A stretch of 64,000 nucleotides of DNA from Thermohalobaculum sp039805905 (GTDB taxonomy: Bacteria > Pseudomonadota > Alphaproteobacteria > Rhodobacterales > Rhodobacteraceae), in NCBI GenBank assembly GCA_039805905.1, contig JBDIVM010000002.1, positions 806,001 through 870,000 on the forward strand. Direction: 5' to 3'. Each line of letters begins with the position of its first letter. The first letter of the stretch is position 1. Positions 1 through 9,094 of the stretch are shown here, piece after piece. Under the pieces are notes generated by a model. That model worked only from the letters and a program-made list of their open reading frames with translations. It did no database searches and had not been told where the DNA came from. The translations under genes and the position numbers were made by a program.

Positions 1-360
1 TGCAGCCACGACCGGCCCCCGGATCGGTTCGGGCCGCCAGTCCGCCGCGTCTCCGAGCCGGAAGCGGAACCGGGCTCCGACCCGCAGCGCCACGGCCGAG
101 ACCGCCACAGCCGCCTGCTGGGCAATCCCGATCACGCGCCAGTCCGCCCCGGCGGGCACCTCCGAGACGAGCGTGATGGGCCCCGGTTCCAGTGCGAGCG
201 TCCCGATACAGAGCAGACCCCTGCGGCTCTCGACGTAGAAGGCGGAGCGGAACACCGCCAAGACGCGCCCGTCCGCCGCCTGACCGAGCAGCCTCCGGGC
301 CACCTGTCCGACCGTCCGGACCGCGATGCCCTGAGTTTCAGCCGTCTTCGGCCACGACAT
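1..360 (-). CDS. DUF2877 / YlbF (AllH)-like protein, N-terminal part only
   Basis: The gene runs off the left edge; only its first 120 residues are visible, with an ATG at 358-360. The segment reads as a real protein (for example FRSAFYVES and VSEVPAGADWRVIGIAQ) and has the look of DUF2877/YlbF proteins. In E. coli YlbF (AllH) works with FdrA and YlbE as oxamate carbamoyltransferase. It overlaps the end of the carbamate kinase gene by 23 bp, so a later start is possible. It is the last visible gene of the ureide operon. The family call rests mainly on context and partial resemblance. Confidence 0.7.
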   Translation of the reverse strand, partial: MSWPKTAETQGIAVRTVGQVARRLLGQAADGRVLAVFRSAFYVESRRGLLCIGTLALEPGPITLVSEVPAGADWRVIGIAQQAAVAVSAVALRVGARFRFRLGDAADWRPEPIRGPVVAA

Positions 361-1306
361 GGGTGCCCGCCTCGCCGCGGAGCGCTGCGGCCACTTCGTT
401 CAGATGGGCGATGACCACCCGCTCGCCACCGCCTTCGAGAAACTGCAGCGCCGCCGCCACCTTCGGCCCCATGCTGCCAGGCGGGAAATGGCCCTCGGCC
501 TGGTAGGCGCGAAGCTCGCGCATCGTGACCCGATCGAGATCGCGCCTGTCGGGCCTCCCGAAATTGATTGCGACCCGCGGCACCGCGGTCAGGATCATCA
601 TCATGCGGAAGCCGAGCACGTTGGCCATCAGCGCCGAGGTCAGGTCCTTGTCGATCACCGCCTCGACGCCGTGGCGCACGCCCTTCGGCCCGCGCACCAC
701 CGGGATGCCGCCGCCGCCGCCCGCGATCACCACGGTGCCGCGGCGGGCGAGAACCTGCACCAGGGAAATGTCGCAGATGTGCCGGGGCTTCGGTGAGGGC
801 ACCACATGGCGCCAGCCGCGCCCCGCGTCCTCCTTCATCAGCCAGCCCATCGTGACGCCGATCTGCTTCGCCTCCTCCTCCGGGTAGAATTTGCCGATCG
901 GCTTGCTCGGGTCGCGGAAGGCCGGGTCGTCAGGATCGACCTCGACCTGGGTCAGCAGGCAGGCGACGTGGCGCTGGCTGTCGGCCTCGCGCAGCGCGTT
1001 TTCCATTGCCTGCATCAGCAGATAGGCGATGCCGCCTTGGGAATGTGCGACGCAGATATCGAGCGGCATCGGCGCGATGACGTGCCGGGTCATTGCCTGG
1101 CGCATCAGGATCTTGCCCACCACCGGCCCATTGCCATGGGTGACGACCAGTTCGTTGTCGCGCAGCGCCAGCGGGAGCAGCGCCTGCGCGGTGCGAGCGG
1201 CGATCTGCTTCTGCTCGTTCGAGGTGCCCTCGATGTCGTCGGGATGGGTGGCGTTGCCGCCGATGGCGACCAGGATCCGGTTCGGGATGTCGAAGGGCGC
1301 TGCCAT
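338..1306 (-). CDS. arcC: Carbamate kinase (catabolic, YbcF/AllK-like)
   Basis: A 322-aa protein of the usual carbamate kinase length. It carries the amino-acid-kinase signatures VAIGGNA near the N-terminus, VTHGNGPVVG, VIAGGGGGIPVV and VIDKDLTSALMA. The enzyme makes ATP from carbamoyl phosphate and ADP, releasing carbamate that decays to ammonia and CO2. The ATG at 1306 is chosen because the longer reading frame upstream only shadows fdrA. It lies 4 bp after the fdrA stop. Next to fdrA and ylbE it most likely consumes carbamoyl phosphate made from oxalurate, the role shown for YbcF in E. coli, rather than from arginine. Confidence 0.92.
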   Translation of the reverse strand: MAAPFDIPNRILVAIGGNATHPDDIEGTSNEQKQIAARTAQALLPLALRDNELVVTHGNGPVVGKILMRQAMTRHVIAPMPLDICVAHSQGGIAYLLMQAMENALREADSQRHVACLLTQVEVDPDDPAFRDPSKPIGKFYPEEEAKQIGVTMGWLMKEDAGRGWRHVVPSPKPRHICDISLVQVLARRGTVVIAGGGGGIPVVRGPKGVRHGVEAVIDKDLTSALMANVLGFRMMMILTAVPRVAINFGRPDRRDLDRVTMRELRAYQAEGHFPPGSMGPKVAAALQFLEGGGERVVIAHLNEVAAALRGEAGTHVVAEDG

Positions 1307-1310
1307 CGGC

Positions 1311-2813
1311 TCAGCGTCGCGTCCCGGCCCCGATTGCCCGCAGCGCCCAGCCGGCGGCATCGGCATTGGTGGGGGCGACGGTGACGCCCGCCTCGGCCAG
1401 CGTCGCGATCTGGGCGGAAAGGCCCTGCGGGTCGCCCTCGGTGCCGGTGACCGAGGCAATGATCGCGGGCCCCCCGGAACGGGGCTCGGCCGCGAGCATG
1501 CGCGCCAGATGCCCGGCCGGATCGGCATGGGCGCCGTAGCCGATCACCATGTCGAGCAGCACGACCGCAGCCTGCGGGTCGGCCAGCGCTTCGGCGAGCG
1601 GGGTGTCGCGGACCGAGGGGTCGAGCATCGGATGCGGCCGGCCGCGGGTGAAAGCGTCGTCGCCGAGATCGAGCAGGAGATGGCCCCCATCCGCGCGACC
1701 CTCTCGCGCCGCACCCGGCACCGGCGCGTTGGATCGGACCGGCTCGCCCGCCTGCAGCAGCAGCACCTGCGCCTCGGCGCAGAGCGTGCCGCCGGCGAAC
1801 AGGCCGAGGATCCGCCGGCGCCCGGCCGGCACAGCAAGGCCGACGGGAATCGGCGCCGGTGCCTCGGGCGCGAGCCCCAGCGCCGCGCGCGCCGCCCCCT
1901 TCAGCGTGAACGCCTGGGTCGCGTTCGCAGGCATGGCCATCGGCCTGGCACCGATGAAGCAGACGGTAGCGGGCTTCGCGCTCCGGCCGAGCCGCGCCAG
2001 CACCACGGCGGCGACTTCGGCCTGGGGCGGTTTCGAGATCAGGATGATCCGACGTGTCGCCGGGTCGGCGTCGAGAGCGTCGATCGCCATCAGCGTCGAG
2101 ATGCCGCCGATCTCCGGCTTCAGATCGCGCCCGCCGACGCCGATGGCGTGCGAGATGCCGCCACCACCCCGGGCGATCAGGCAGGAAACTTCCTGCATCC
2201 CCGTGCCCGAGGCGCCGACAATGCCGATCGCCCCGCGCGGCACCGCATTGGCAAAGGCGAGCGGCACGCCGCCGATGATCGCCGTGCCGCAGTCAGGCCC
2301 CATCACCAGCCGGCCGAGCGCCTGCGCCTCGCGCTTCAGCGCGGCCTCGTCGGCGAGGCTGACATTGTCGCTGAAGATCATCGCGTCGAGGCCGCGCCGG
2401 ATCGCCTTGCGCGCCTCGGCGGCGGCGAAGTCGCCCGGCACCGAGATGAGCACAAGGCTCGCATCCGGCATCTCGGTCAGCGCCGACCGGAGCGTGCGGG
2501 GCCGCCAGGCGGACACCGCGCCGCCGCGGATCGCGGGACGGTCGAGCTGCGCCAGGGCCTCGGCCAGCGCGGCCTCGGCGACGGCAGCCGTGGCGGCGCG
2601 GATGCCGATGACGAGATCGCCGCCACCCGCCGTGCATCCGGCCTCCACCAGGAGTCCGGCCTCGGCCATGATCTGCCGGTTCGCCGGGGTGCCCATCATC
2701 AGCGCGGCCTCTTCGACCTCCGCCATCTCGGCAATGCTGCGCGAGAGGCGCATGAGCGCCACCGAGTCGAGGTAGAAGCCCTTGCGGACCTCGTTCAGCA
2801 CGACCGCGCTCAT
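1311..2813 (-). CDS. fdrA: FdrA-family protein (oxamate carbamoyltransferase component)
   Basis: A 500-aa protein related to the succinyl-CoA synthetase fold. N-terminal half: KGFYLDSVALM, then GTPANRQIM. Central glycine-rich nucleotide-type loop GIVGASGTGMQEVSCLIARG, followed by GVGGRDL. E. coli FdrA (AllF) acts with YlbE and YlbF to convert oxalurate plus phosphate to oxamate plus carbamoyl phosphate. The ATG at 2813 overlaps the ylbE stop (ATGA), so the two are translationally coupled. It is somewhat shorter than E. coli FdrA. The separate 59-aa peptide at 4064-4243 may supply a small domain that larger relatives carry in one chain; that is inference. Confidence 0.85.
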   Translation of the reverse strand: MSAVVLNEVRKGFYLDSVALMRLSRSIAEMAEVEEAALMMGTPANRQIMAEAGLLVEAGCTAGGGDLVIGIRAATAAVAEAALAEALAQLDRPAIRGGAVSAWRPRTLRSALTEMPDASLVLISVPGDFAAAEARKAIRRGLDAMIFSDNVSLADEAALKREAQALGRLVMGPDCGTAIIGGVPLAFANAVPRGAIGIVGASGTGMQEVSCLIARGGGGISHAIGVGGRDLKPEIGGISTLMAIDALDADPATRRIILISKPPQAEVAAVVLARLGRSAKPATVCFIGARPMAMPANATQAFTLKGAARAALGLAPEAPAPIPVGLAVPAGRRRILGLFAGGTLCAEAQVLLLQAGEPVRSNAPVPGAAREGRADGGHLLLDLGDDAFTRGRPHPMLDPSVRDTPLAEALADPQAAVVLLDMVIGYGAHADPAGHLARMLAAEPRSGGPAIIASVTGTEGDPQGLSAQIATLAEAGVTVAPTNADAAGWALRAIGAGTRR

Positions 2814-4060
2814 GACACCCCCACGCTGTCGGCGAAGGCGACCAGCGCCTGCGTGAAGCAGGCCATCGGCGCCCGCACCACGCCTGCCCCGACCTGACCG
2901 ATGCCAGGCTTCCTGTGGGCGATGCCGGTGTTGATGGTGGGCGCTATCCCGGTCTCGACCACGCGGCGGATGTCGATACCCGTCGGAACGCCCAGATAGT
3001 CCATCGCCGGAATGGTCCATTCCGGGTTCCGGGCAAGCGTGATCTCGCCCATCCGGCGGGTGAAGCTGCCGGCCTCCGACGGTGCGCCGGCGCCGACGAA
3101 GCCCGCCACCGCCGGGGCCGCCCCCATGGCGAAGCCGCCGAGACCGATGGTCTCGACGATGGCGGAATCTCCCATGTCCGGGTTGGCGTCGGCCGCGGTG
3201 AAGCCGGGAAAATACAGCCCCTCGGGCATCTCGACCGGGGCGGTGAACCAGGTGTCGCCGGTGCCGCTCACCCGGATGCCGAACTCGGTGCCGTTGCGGG
3301 ACATGGCGGTGACGACGCTCGATCCGCTGATGCCGCGGACCGGGTCGGTGATGGCCTTGCCCATCGCCATGGCGATGTTGAGGAAGAACTGGTCGTTGCC
3401 GGCGATAAAGGCGAGCGCGCGCGACAGCGCCGCGGTGCCGGCCGCCGTCTCGGCCAGCGCCGGGGCCAGCGCGCGCAGCGTCAGGCCCGAGCAGGCGACG
3501 TTGCGCTGGTGCATCTCGTCGCCCATGGTCAGGCCGCGCGCCACAAGGCTTTTCAGCGGCAGCCCGCCCATGCGCCTCAGCGCCCGGCCCAGCGCGGGAC
3601 CGAAATCATCGCGCAGCCAGCGGAGCCGCTCAAGCACCTCGGCATCATTGCCGCCGAAGCGCATGACCTTGCCCAGCCCCTCGTTGACGGTGCAGAAGGC
3701 GCGGTTGCCGAAGGCGCGGTTCTCGACCACCATGACGGGCTGGCCGCGCGTGGTCAGGCCAGTCATCGGCCCGACGGCGCCGAAGTGGTGATTGGGGTGG
3801 AACGCGAAGGCCCCTGCCCGTGCCTGGCGCTCGGCATCGCCGAGATCCGAGGCCCAGCCCTCCGCGACCGCAATCCCGGCCACGGCGCCCCGCATCGGGC
3901 CGCACATCCGCTCCCAGCCGATCGGCGGGCCGGCATGGAGGATCATGCCCTCGCCAAGCTCCGGGATCGCCTCGGCAGCGGGAATCACGTCAACCAGCAC
4001 CGGATCGCCGGCCAGCATCCGTCTCAGCGCCTCGGCATCGGCGTCCTCGATCAGCTTCAC
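2810..4060 (-). CDS. ylbE: DUF1116 protein, YlbE (AllG)-like
   Basis: A 416-aa DUF1116 protein with long conserved-looking glycine/asparagine stretches (GPMRGAVAGIAVAEGWA, FHPNHHFGAVGPMTGLT, NAGIAHRKPGIGQVGAG-like C-terminus). DUF1116 proteins accompany FdrA; E. coli YlbE (AllG) is a subunit of oxamate carbamoyltransferase. The start is GTG at 4060, 3 bp after the stop of the small upstream ORF, and the stop overlaps the fdrA start. The tight packing PucG, small peptide, YlbE, FdrA, carbamate kinase, YlbF argues for one complex handling the oxalurate made by PucG. Confidence 0.85.
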   Translation of the reverse strand: MKLIEDADAEALRRMLAGDPVLVDVIPAAEAIPELGEGMILHAGPPIGWERMCGPMRGAVAGIAVAEGWASDLGDAERQARAGAFAFHPNHHFGAVGPMTGLTTRGQPVMVVENRAFGNRAFCTVNEGLGKVMRFGGNDAEVLERLRWLRDDFGPALGRALRRMGGLPLKSLVARGLTMGDEMHQRNVACSGLTLRALAPALAETAAGTAALSRALAFIAGNDQFFLNIAMAMGKAITDPVRGISGSSVVTAMSRNGTEFGIRVSGTGDTWFTAPVEMPEGLYFPGFTAADANPDMGDSAIVETIGLGGFAMGAAPAVAGFVGAGAPSEAGSFTRRMGEITLARNPEWTIPAMDYLGVPTGIDIRRVVETGIAPTINTGIAHRKPGIGQVGAGVVRAPMACFTQALVAFADSVGVS

Positions 4061-4063
4061 GGG

Positions 4064-4243
4064 TCAACTCCCGAGTTTCGAGAGCAGGTCGGCGAGCTTC
4101 GGGTCGCCCCCGGCCGGCGGCACCCAGTCGAGCTGGATCACCTCCACCCCCCGGGCCTCGAGCCCGCGGGCAAAGTCCTCGAGGCCGATGTTGATCACCT
4201 TTACCGGCCGGTCCAGCAGCGAGGGACGATTTTCTTCGCTCAC
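4064..4243 (-). CDS. 59-aa stand-alone FdrA-domain peptide
   Basis: A short ORF with GTG start at 4243, overlapping the pucG stop (GTGA), ending 3 bp before ylbE. The product begins SEENRPSLLDRPVKVINIGL and contains LEDFAR, GVEVIQLDWVPPAGGDP and LADLLSKLGS. The pattern of a VINIGLxxF segment followed by a QxDWxPPAGGD segment is one I associate with short proteins labelled FdrA-domain protein and with segments of FdrA/YlbE proteins. Coupling on both sides and the coherent sequence support a real gene. Its likely role, as a small subunit or interface element of the oxamate carbamoyltransferase complex, is inference. Confidence 0.75.
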   Translation of the reverse strand: MSEENRPSLLDRPVKVINIGLEDFARGLEARGVEVIQLDWVPPAGGDPKLADLLSKLGS

Positions 4244-5505
4244 GATCCAGGCTCCTCATCATAGATCCGGTATGCCGCATCGACCGCCGCACCTGCGGGC
4301 GCGGCGAAGCCGTTCCGGCGCAGCACCGCCTCAAGCGAGGCGAGGCAGCGCAGGATGTTCGGCTTGCGGCAGACATGGCCCATGGTGCCGATGCGCCAGA
4401 TCTTCCCTGCCAGATGGCCGAACGAGGTGCCGATCTCGATGCCGAAGTCCGCCAGCATCTCGGCGCGCACCCTGTCGCCGTTGCCGCAGGGAGCGGGGAT
4501 CCAGACACCGGTCACGTTGGTCATGCGGTGGGCCGGGTCGCCGAACAGCTCGATCCCCATCGCCTCGAGCCCGGCCCGCAGCGCGCGGCTGGCCAGCACA
4601 TGGCGGGCGAAGCCGGCCTCAAGCCCCTCTTCCAGCACGCCCCGGGCGCACTCCCGCGCCGCGTAGAGCATCGAGGTCGCCTCGGTGTGGTGGTTGAGGC
4701 GCTTCGGGCTCCAGTAGTCCATCAGCATGGCCAGATCGAGGTAGTTCGAGCTGATGCGCGGGCCGTTGGCGTCATTGAAGCCCTCGGGCCGGATGCCACC
4801 CTCGATGTGCTTGCGCCGGTTGATCTCGGCCGCCGCCCGGTCGCTGATCGTGACGGGCGAGGTGCCCGGCGGGCCGGACATGCATTTCTGCAGCCCGGCG
4901 CTGACGGCATCGAGTCCCCAGGCGTCGGTCTCGACCGGATTGCCGCCCAGCGTCGCGGTAGCGTCGGCATAGATCAGCGTTCCGGCCTCGCGGCAGGCCT
5001 CCGAGAGCCCTTCCAGCGGCTGGGCCATTGTGGTCGAGGTGTCGCCATGCACCAGCGCCAGAACCTTTGGCCGGTGCTGCCAAACCGCCTCGACCAGCTG
5101 GCCGGTCTCGAACACCCGGCCCCATTCGGTGTCGATGGTGGCGACCTCCCCCCCGGCACGCGCGCAGATCTCGCTCAGCAGGTGGCCGAACCGGCCGAAG
5201 CGCGGCACCAGCACGCGGTCGCCGGGCGCTACCAGCGAGCCGAGGCAGGCCTCGATCCCGGCCCGCGCGGTGCCGTTGACCAGCAGCGTCCACCGGTTCG
5301 CGGTGCGGTAGACCTGGCGGTAGAGCGCCATCACCTCGTTCATGTAACCGGTGAATTCGGGGTCGAACTGCCCCAGCATCGGCGCCGACATGGCGCGCAA
5401 AACGCGGGGGTAGACATCGACCGGGCCCGGCCCCATCAGCAGGCGGGGACCGGGATCAAGCTCGCGGAACAGCATGGTGGTGGCGGGCATGGGAGTGTCG
5501 GTCAC
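4240..5505 (-). CDS. pucG: (S)-Ureidoglycine-glyoxylate aminotransferase, PucG-like
   Basis: A 421-aa class V PLP aminotransferase. MGPGPVDVYPRVLRAMSAPMLGQFDPEF opens the fold, GDTSTT and YADATATLGG form the cofactor pocket, and the Schiff-base Lys is K207 in GLQKCMSGPPG. Gln46 (LGQFDP) and the Asn of KRLNHH sit where B. subtilis PucG has Gln37 and Asn264, the residues linked to ureidoglycine specificity over serine or alanine. The reaction is ureidoglycine plus glyoxylate to oxalurate plus glycine. GTG at 5505 is chosen: it overlaps the allC stop (GTGA) and has GGAG upstream, whereas ATG 5490 has none. It links AllC to the oxalurate-splitting genes downstream. Confidence 0.88.
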   Translation of the reverse strand: MTDTPMPATTMLFRELDPGPRLLMGPGPVDVYPRVLRAMSAPMLGQFDPEFTGYMNEVMALYRQVYRTANRWTLLVNGTARAGIEACLGSLVAPGDRVLVPRFGRFGHLLSEICARAGGEVATIDTEWGRVFETGQLVEAVWQHRPKVLALVHGDTSTTMAQPLEGLSEACREAGTLIYADATATLGGNPVETDAWGLDAVSAGLQKCMSGPPGTSPVTISDRAAAEINRRKHIEGGIRPEGFNDANGPRISSNYLDLAMLMDYWSPKRLNHHTEATSMLYAARECARGVLEEGLEAGFARHVLASRALRAGLEAMGIELFGDPAHRMTNVTGVWIPAPCGNGDRVRAEMLADFGIEIGTSFGHLAGKIWRIGTMGHVCRKPNILRCLASLEAVLRRNGFAAPAGAAVDAAYRIYDEEPGS

Positions 5506-6743
5506 TTGGCTCTCGCTCCGATCTTCTCGACCACCCGCAGCAGCAGGCGGGCGCCCGCCTCGGCATCGGCGGGGGTGACGGACTCGTCCGGGCTGTGGCT
5601 GATCCCCCCGGCGCAGCGCACGAAGATCATGCCGACATCGGTGATGGCGGCCATGGCGGCCGCGTCGTGGCCTGCGCCGCTCGGGAGCCGGAACGGACGC
5701 TGGCCCAGCTCGCCCATCGCCTCGCCGATGCACTCCATGATCCACGGCGCGCAGGCGACGCTGCCCGCCTCGTGGCTGCAGTCGATCGAGATCGCGACGC
5801 CGCGGCGCGCAGCCACCGACTCCATACATCGGGCGAGCTCGGCCACCGCGCCGCGCCGCACCTCATCGTCGGCAGCGCGGAAATCGACCGAGAACGCGAC
5901 CCGGCCCGGAATGACATTGGTTGCACCGGGCGATACGGCCATCTGGCCGACGGTTCCCACCGCGTTAGGCCTCGCCGTCGCGACCCGCTCGACCTCGAGC
6001 ACGCATTCGGCCGCGGCAACCAGCGCATCCTGCCGTGCATTCATCGGCACCGTGCCGGCATGGCCGGCCGTACCGTCGAGCGTGACCGTCATCCGGTTGG
6101 CGCCCGAGATCGCGGTGACCGCGCCGGTGGCAAGGCCCTCGGCCTCGAGCACAGGCCCCTGCTCGATATGGACCTCGAGATAGCAGGCGATCTCGCCCTT
6201 CTGCCGCGCGGCCTCGCCGAGTCGCGCCGGGTCGAGCCCGAAGTCGCGCATCGCCTGCGCCAGCGTGATGCCGTCGTGGTCAGGACGGTCGAGCAGCGCG
6301 GGCTCGAAGCTGCCGGCGACCGCCCGGCTGCCGAGATAGGTGGACTGGAAGCGCACGCCCTCCTCGTCGGCAAAGCAGATCACCTCGACGGGGTTCGCGA
6401 AGCGCATGCCGCGGGCCTCGAGCGCGCCGACGCAGTCGATCGCCGCGACAATGCCGAGCCCGCCATCGTACCTGCCGGCCATGATCACCGTGTCGATATG
6501 CGAGCCGAGCACGATCGCCGGCGCCGCCGGGTCGGTGCCCGCATAGCGGCCGACGAGGTTGCCGGCAGCGTCCTCGCGCACGGCCATGCCGGCGCCGCGC
6601 ATCCATCCGGCAACGAGGCCGATCGCCCGGCGGTGCTCGGGCGTGTAGCAGCGTCGGGTCAGATGATGCGGCGACTCGCTGATTGCGGCCAGACGGTCAA
6701 GCCTCTGCATGATGTCGGCGCCGGGGCGCGGGAGAGAGTCCAC
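5502..6743 (-). CDS. allC: Allantoate amidohydrolase (M20 / hydantoinase-carbamoylase family)
   Basis: A 413-aa M20 metallo-amidohydrolase. Metal ligands are visible in order: GSHIDTV, DGGLGIVAAID, FADEEGVRFQ, LEVHIEQGPVLE and the C-terminal HSPDESV. Allantoate amidohydrolase releases CO2 and ammonia from allantoate to give (S)-ureidoglycine. The family also includes N-carbamoyl amino acid hydrolases and ureidoglycolate amidohydrolase; the position just upstream of PucG favours allantoate. Start GTG 6743 is chosen for GAGGAA at a 4-nt spacing; ATG 6710 is the alternative. It lies in the same operon after a 130-bp gap behind the racemase gene. Confidence 0.85.
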   Translation of the reverse strand: MDSLPRPGADIMQRLDRLAAISESPHHLTRRCYTPEHRRAIGLVAGWMRGAGMAVREDAAGNLVGRYAGTDPAAPAIVLGSHIDTVIMAGRYDGGLGIVAAIDCVGALEARGMRFANPVEVICFADEEGVRFQSTYLGSRAVAGSFEPALLDRPDHDGITLAQAMRDFGLDPARLGEAARQKGEIACYLEVHIEQGPVLEAEGLATGAVTAISGANRMTVTLDGTAGHAGTVPMNARQDALVAAAECVLEVERVATARPNAVGTVGQMAVSPGATNVIPGRVAFSVDFRAADDEVRRGAVAELARCMESVAARRGVAISIDCSHEAGSVACAPWIMECIGEAMGELGQRPFRLPSGAGHDAAAMAAITDVGMIFVRCAGGISHSPDESVTPADAEAGARLLLRVVEKIGARAK

Positions 6744-6873
6744 AACATTCCTCACTCGAAGCCTGGTTCGCCGTCCTTGCCGTGCGCGACGATACGCGCC
6801 CGGGCGCAGCCAGGTCGAGCCCCGCCGGTTCCGCTGCACGGGAACGGTCGCTGCTCCCGCGGATTCCGGCGCC

Positions 6874-7578
6874 TCATTCCGCGGCCCCGGCCCGGATCGG
6901 CGTCGCATAGCCGCCCACTTTCGAGGTGCGGGCGCCGACCGCGACCAGCGCCTCGGCGAAGGCGACGGCGCAGGTGACCCCGTCGATGACGGGAAGGCCG
7001 AAGCGGGCGGACAGCCCGTCCATCAGGTCGGTCATGCCGGCGCAACCGAGCACGATCGCCTCGGCCCCGTCTTCGTCGATGGCGTGGCGGATCTCGTCGG
7101 CGATGCGCCCGGTGGTCGCAGGGTCGCCACGCTCGAGATGCAGCACCGGGATCTCGGTCGAGCGCACCCGGCCGCAGCGGGCGGCGAGGCCGTAGCGCAC
7201 CAGATTCGCCTCGATCCCCGGAACCGAGCGGCGCAGCGTCGTCACAACCGAGAACCGGCAGCTCAGCATGCTGGCAGCATGGAAGGCGGCCTCGCCGATG
7301 CCGAGCACCGGCACCTCGACCATTGCCCGGGCCGCATCGAGGCCGGTGTCGTCGAAGCAGGCGATCACCACCGCATCCGCCTCGGGATTGCGCGCGATCT
7401 CGGCGAGCAGCCCCGGCAGGCACATGGCCACATCGAAAAAGCCCTGGATGCTGGGCGGGCTGCCCGCCGGCGTGGCCGCGACGACTTCGGTGCCGGGACG
7501 CACCACCCGGCGGGCCGCCTGCGCGGCCTTCTCGGTCATCGAGACCGTGCTGTTAGGGTTCACGAGAAGGATGCGCAT
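6874..7578 (-). CDS. Hydantoin/allantoin racemase (Asp/Glu racemase superfamily)
   Basis: A 234-aa protein with the Asp/Glu/hydantoin racemase pattern. It starts MRILLVNPNS, and the two catalytic cysteines are C74 (VIACFDD) and C179 (VLGCAGM). In a ureide operon the likely substrate is allantoin, whose enantiomers would be interconverted so that stereospecific allantoinase can use both. A general hydantoin racemase is the alternative. Translation begins 10 bp behind the end of livF, so it is probably co-transcribed with the importer. Confidence 0.85.
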   Translation of the reverse strand: MRILLVNPNSTVSMTEKAAQAARRVVRPGTEVVAATPAGSPPSIQGFFDVAMCLPGLLAEIARNPEADAVVIACFDDTGLDAARAMVEVPVLGIGEAAFHAASMLSCRFSVVTTLRRSVPGIEANLVRYGLAARCGRVRSTEIPVLHLERGDPATTGRIADEIRHAIDEDGAEAIVLGCAGMTDLMDGLSARFGLPVIDGVTCAVAFAEALVAVGARTSKVGGYATPIRAGAAE

Positions 7579-7587
7579 CGTTGCCTC

Positions 7588-8310
<723 letters not shown>

Positions 8311-8314
8311 GGCG

Positions 8315-9094
8315 CTACACCCCGATCATCACGTCTTCGGTGCCGAGATAGGCCTCGATGACGCGGGTGTCCTGCTGGACTTCGGCCGGCGTGCCCTCGG
8401 CGATCTTCTCGCCGAAGTTCAGCACCACGATTCGATCCGAGATCTTCATCACGGCCGGCATGTCGTGCTCGACCAGGAGCAGCGTCAGGCCGCGGTCGCG
8501 GACGCTCCGCACCATCTCGACTGCCCGCATGGTCTCGTCGTGGTTCATCCCGGCGAAAGGCTCGTCCAGCAGCAGCACGGCGGGGTCGGTCGCCAGCCCG
8601 ATGGCGATGCCGAGCGCGCGCAGATGGCCGTGCGGCAGGTTGCTGGCCAGCTCGTCGCGCTGCCGGGACAGGCCGAGGAAGTCGATGATCTCGTCAGCGG
8701 ACTCGCCAAACCGTCGATTGTCCTTCCGCGCCGCACGGGTGCCGAGGAAGTAGCCGAGCAGGCTCGCCCCGGCGCGTAGGTGGTGGGCGACCACCACGTT
8801 CTCGTGCACCGTCATGCCGCGGAAGATCGTGGTTTCCTGGAAGGTGCGCACCACGCCCCGGCGCGCCACCGCATGCGGCGAGAGGTCCGAGATGCGCTCG
8901 CCTCGGAACAGCACCTCGCCGGCGCTCGTGCGCAGGAACGAGGCGATCAGCTTGAACAGCGTCGACTTGCCGGCGCCGTTTGGTCCGATGACGCTGAGGA
9001 TCTCGCGCTCACTGACGTCGAACGACACGTTGTTGACCGCGACCAGCCCGCCGAAACGCCGTGTGACGCCCTTTACCTCGAGGACCGCGCTCAT
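8315..9094 (-). CDS. livG: HAAT-family ABC transporter ATP-binding protein, LivG-type (ureide operon)
   Basis: A 259-aa ABC ATPase with Walker A GPNGAGKST, Walker B VLLLDEPFAGMNHDE and the LivG-type C-terminal extension after the switch His (LLVEHDMPAVMKISDRIVVLNFGEKIAEG). The start is MSAVLEVKGVTRRFGG at 9094, overlapping the livM stop (ATGA). A longer upstream reading frame shadows livM and is discounted. It works with LivF as the heterodimeric motor of the importer. Confidence 0.93.
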   Translation of the reverse strand: MSAVLEVKGVTRRFGGLVAVNNVSFDVSEREILSVIGPNGAGKSTLFKLIASFLRTSAGEVLFRGERISDLSPHAVARRGVVRTFQETTIFRGMTVHENVVVAHHLRAGASLLGYFLGTRAARKDNRRFGESADEIIDFLGLSRQRDELASNLPHGHLRALGIAIGLATDPAVLLLDEPFAGMNHDETMRAVEMVRSVRDRGLTLLLVEHDMPAVMKISDRIVVLNFGEKIAEGTPAEVQQDTRVIEAYLGTEDVMIGV

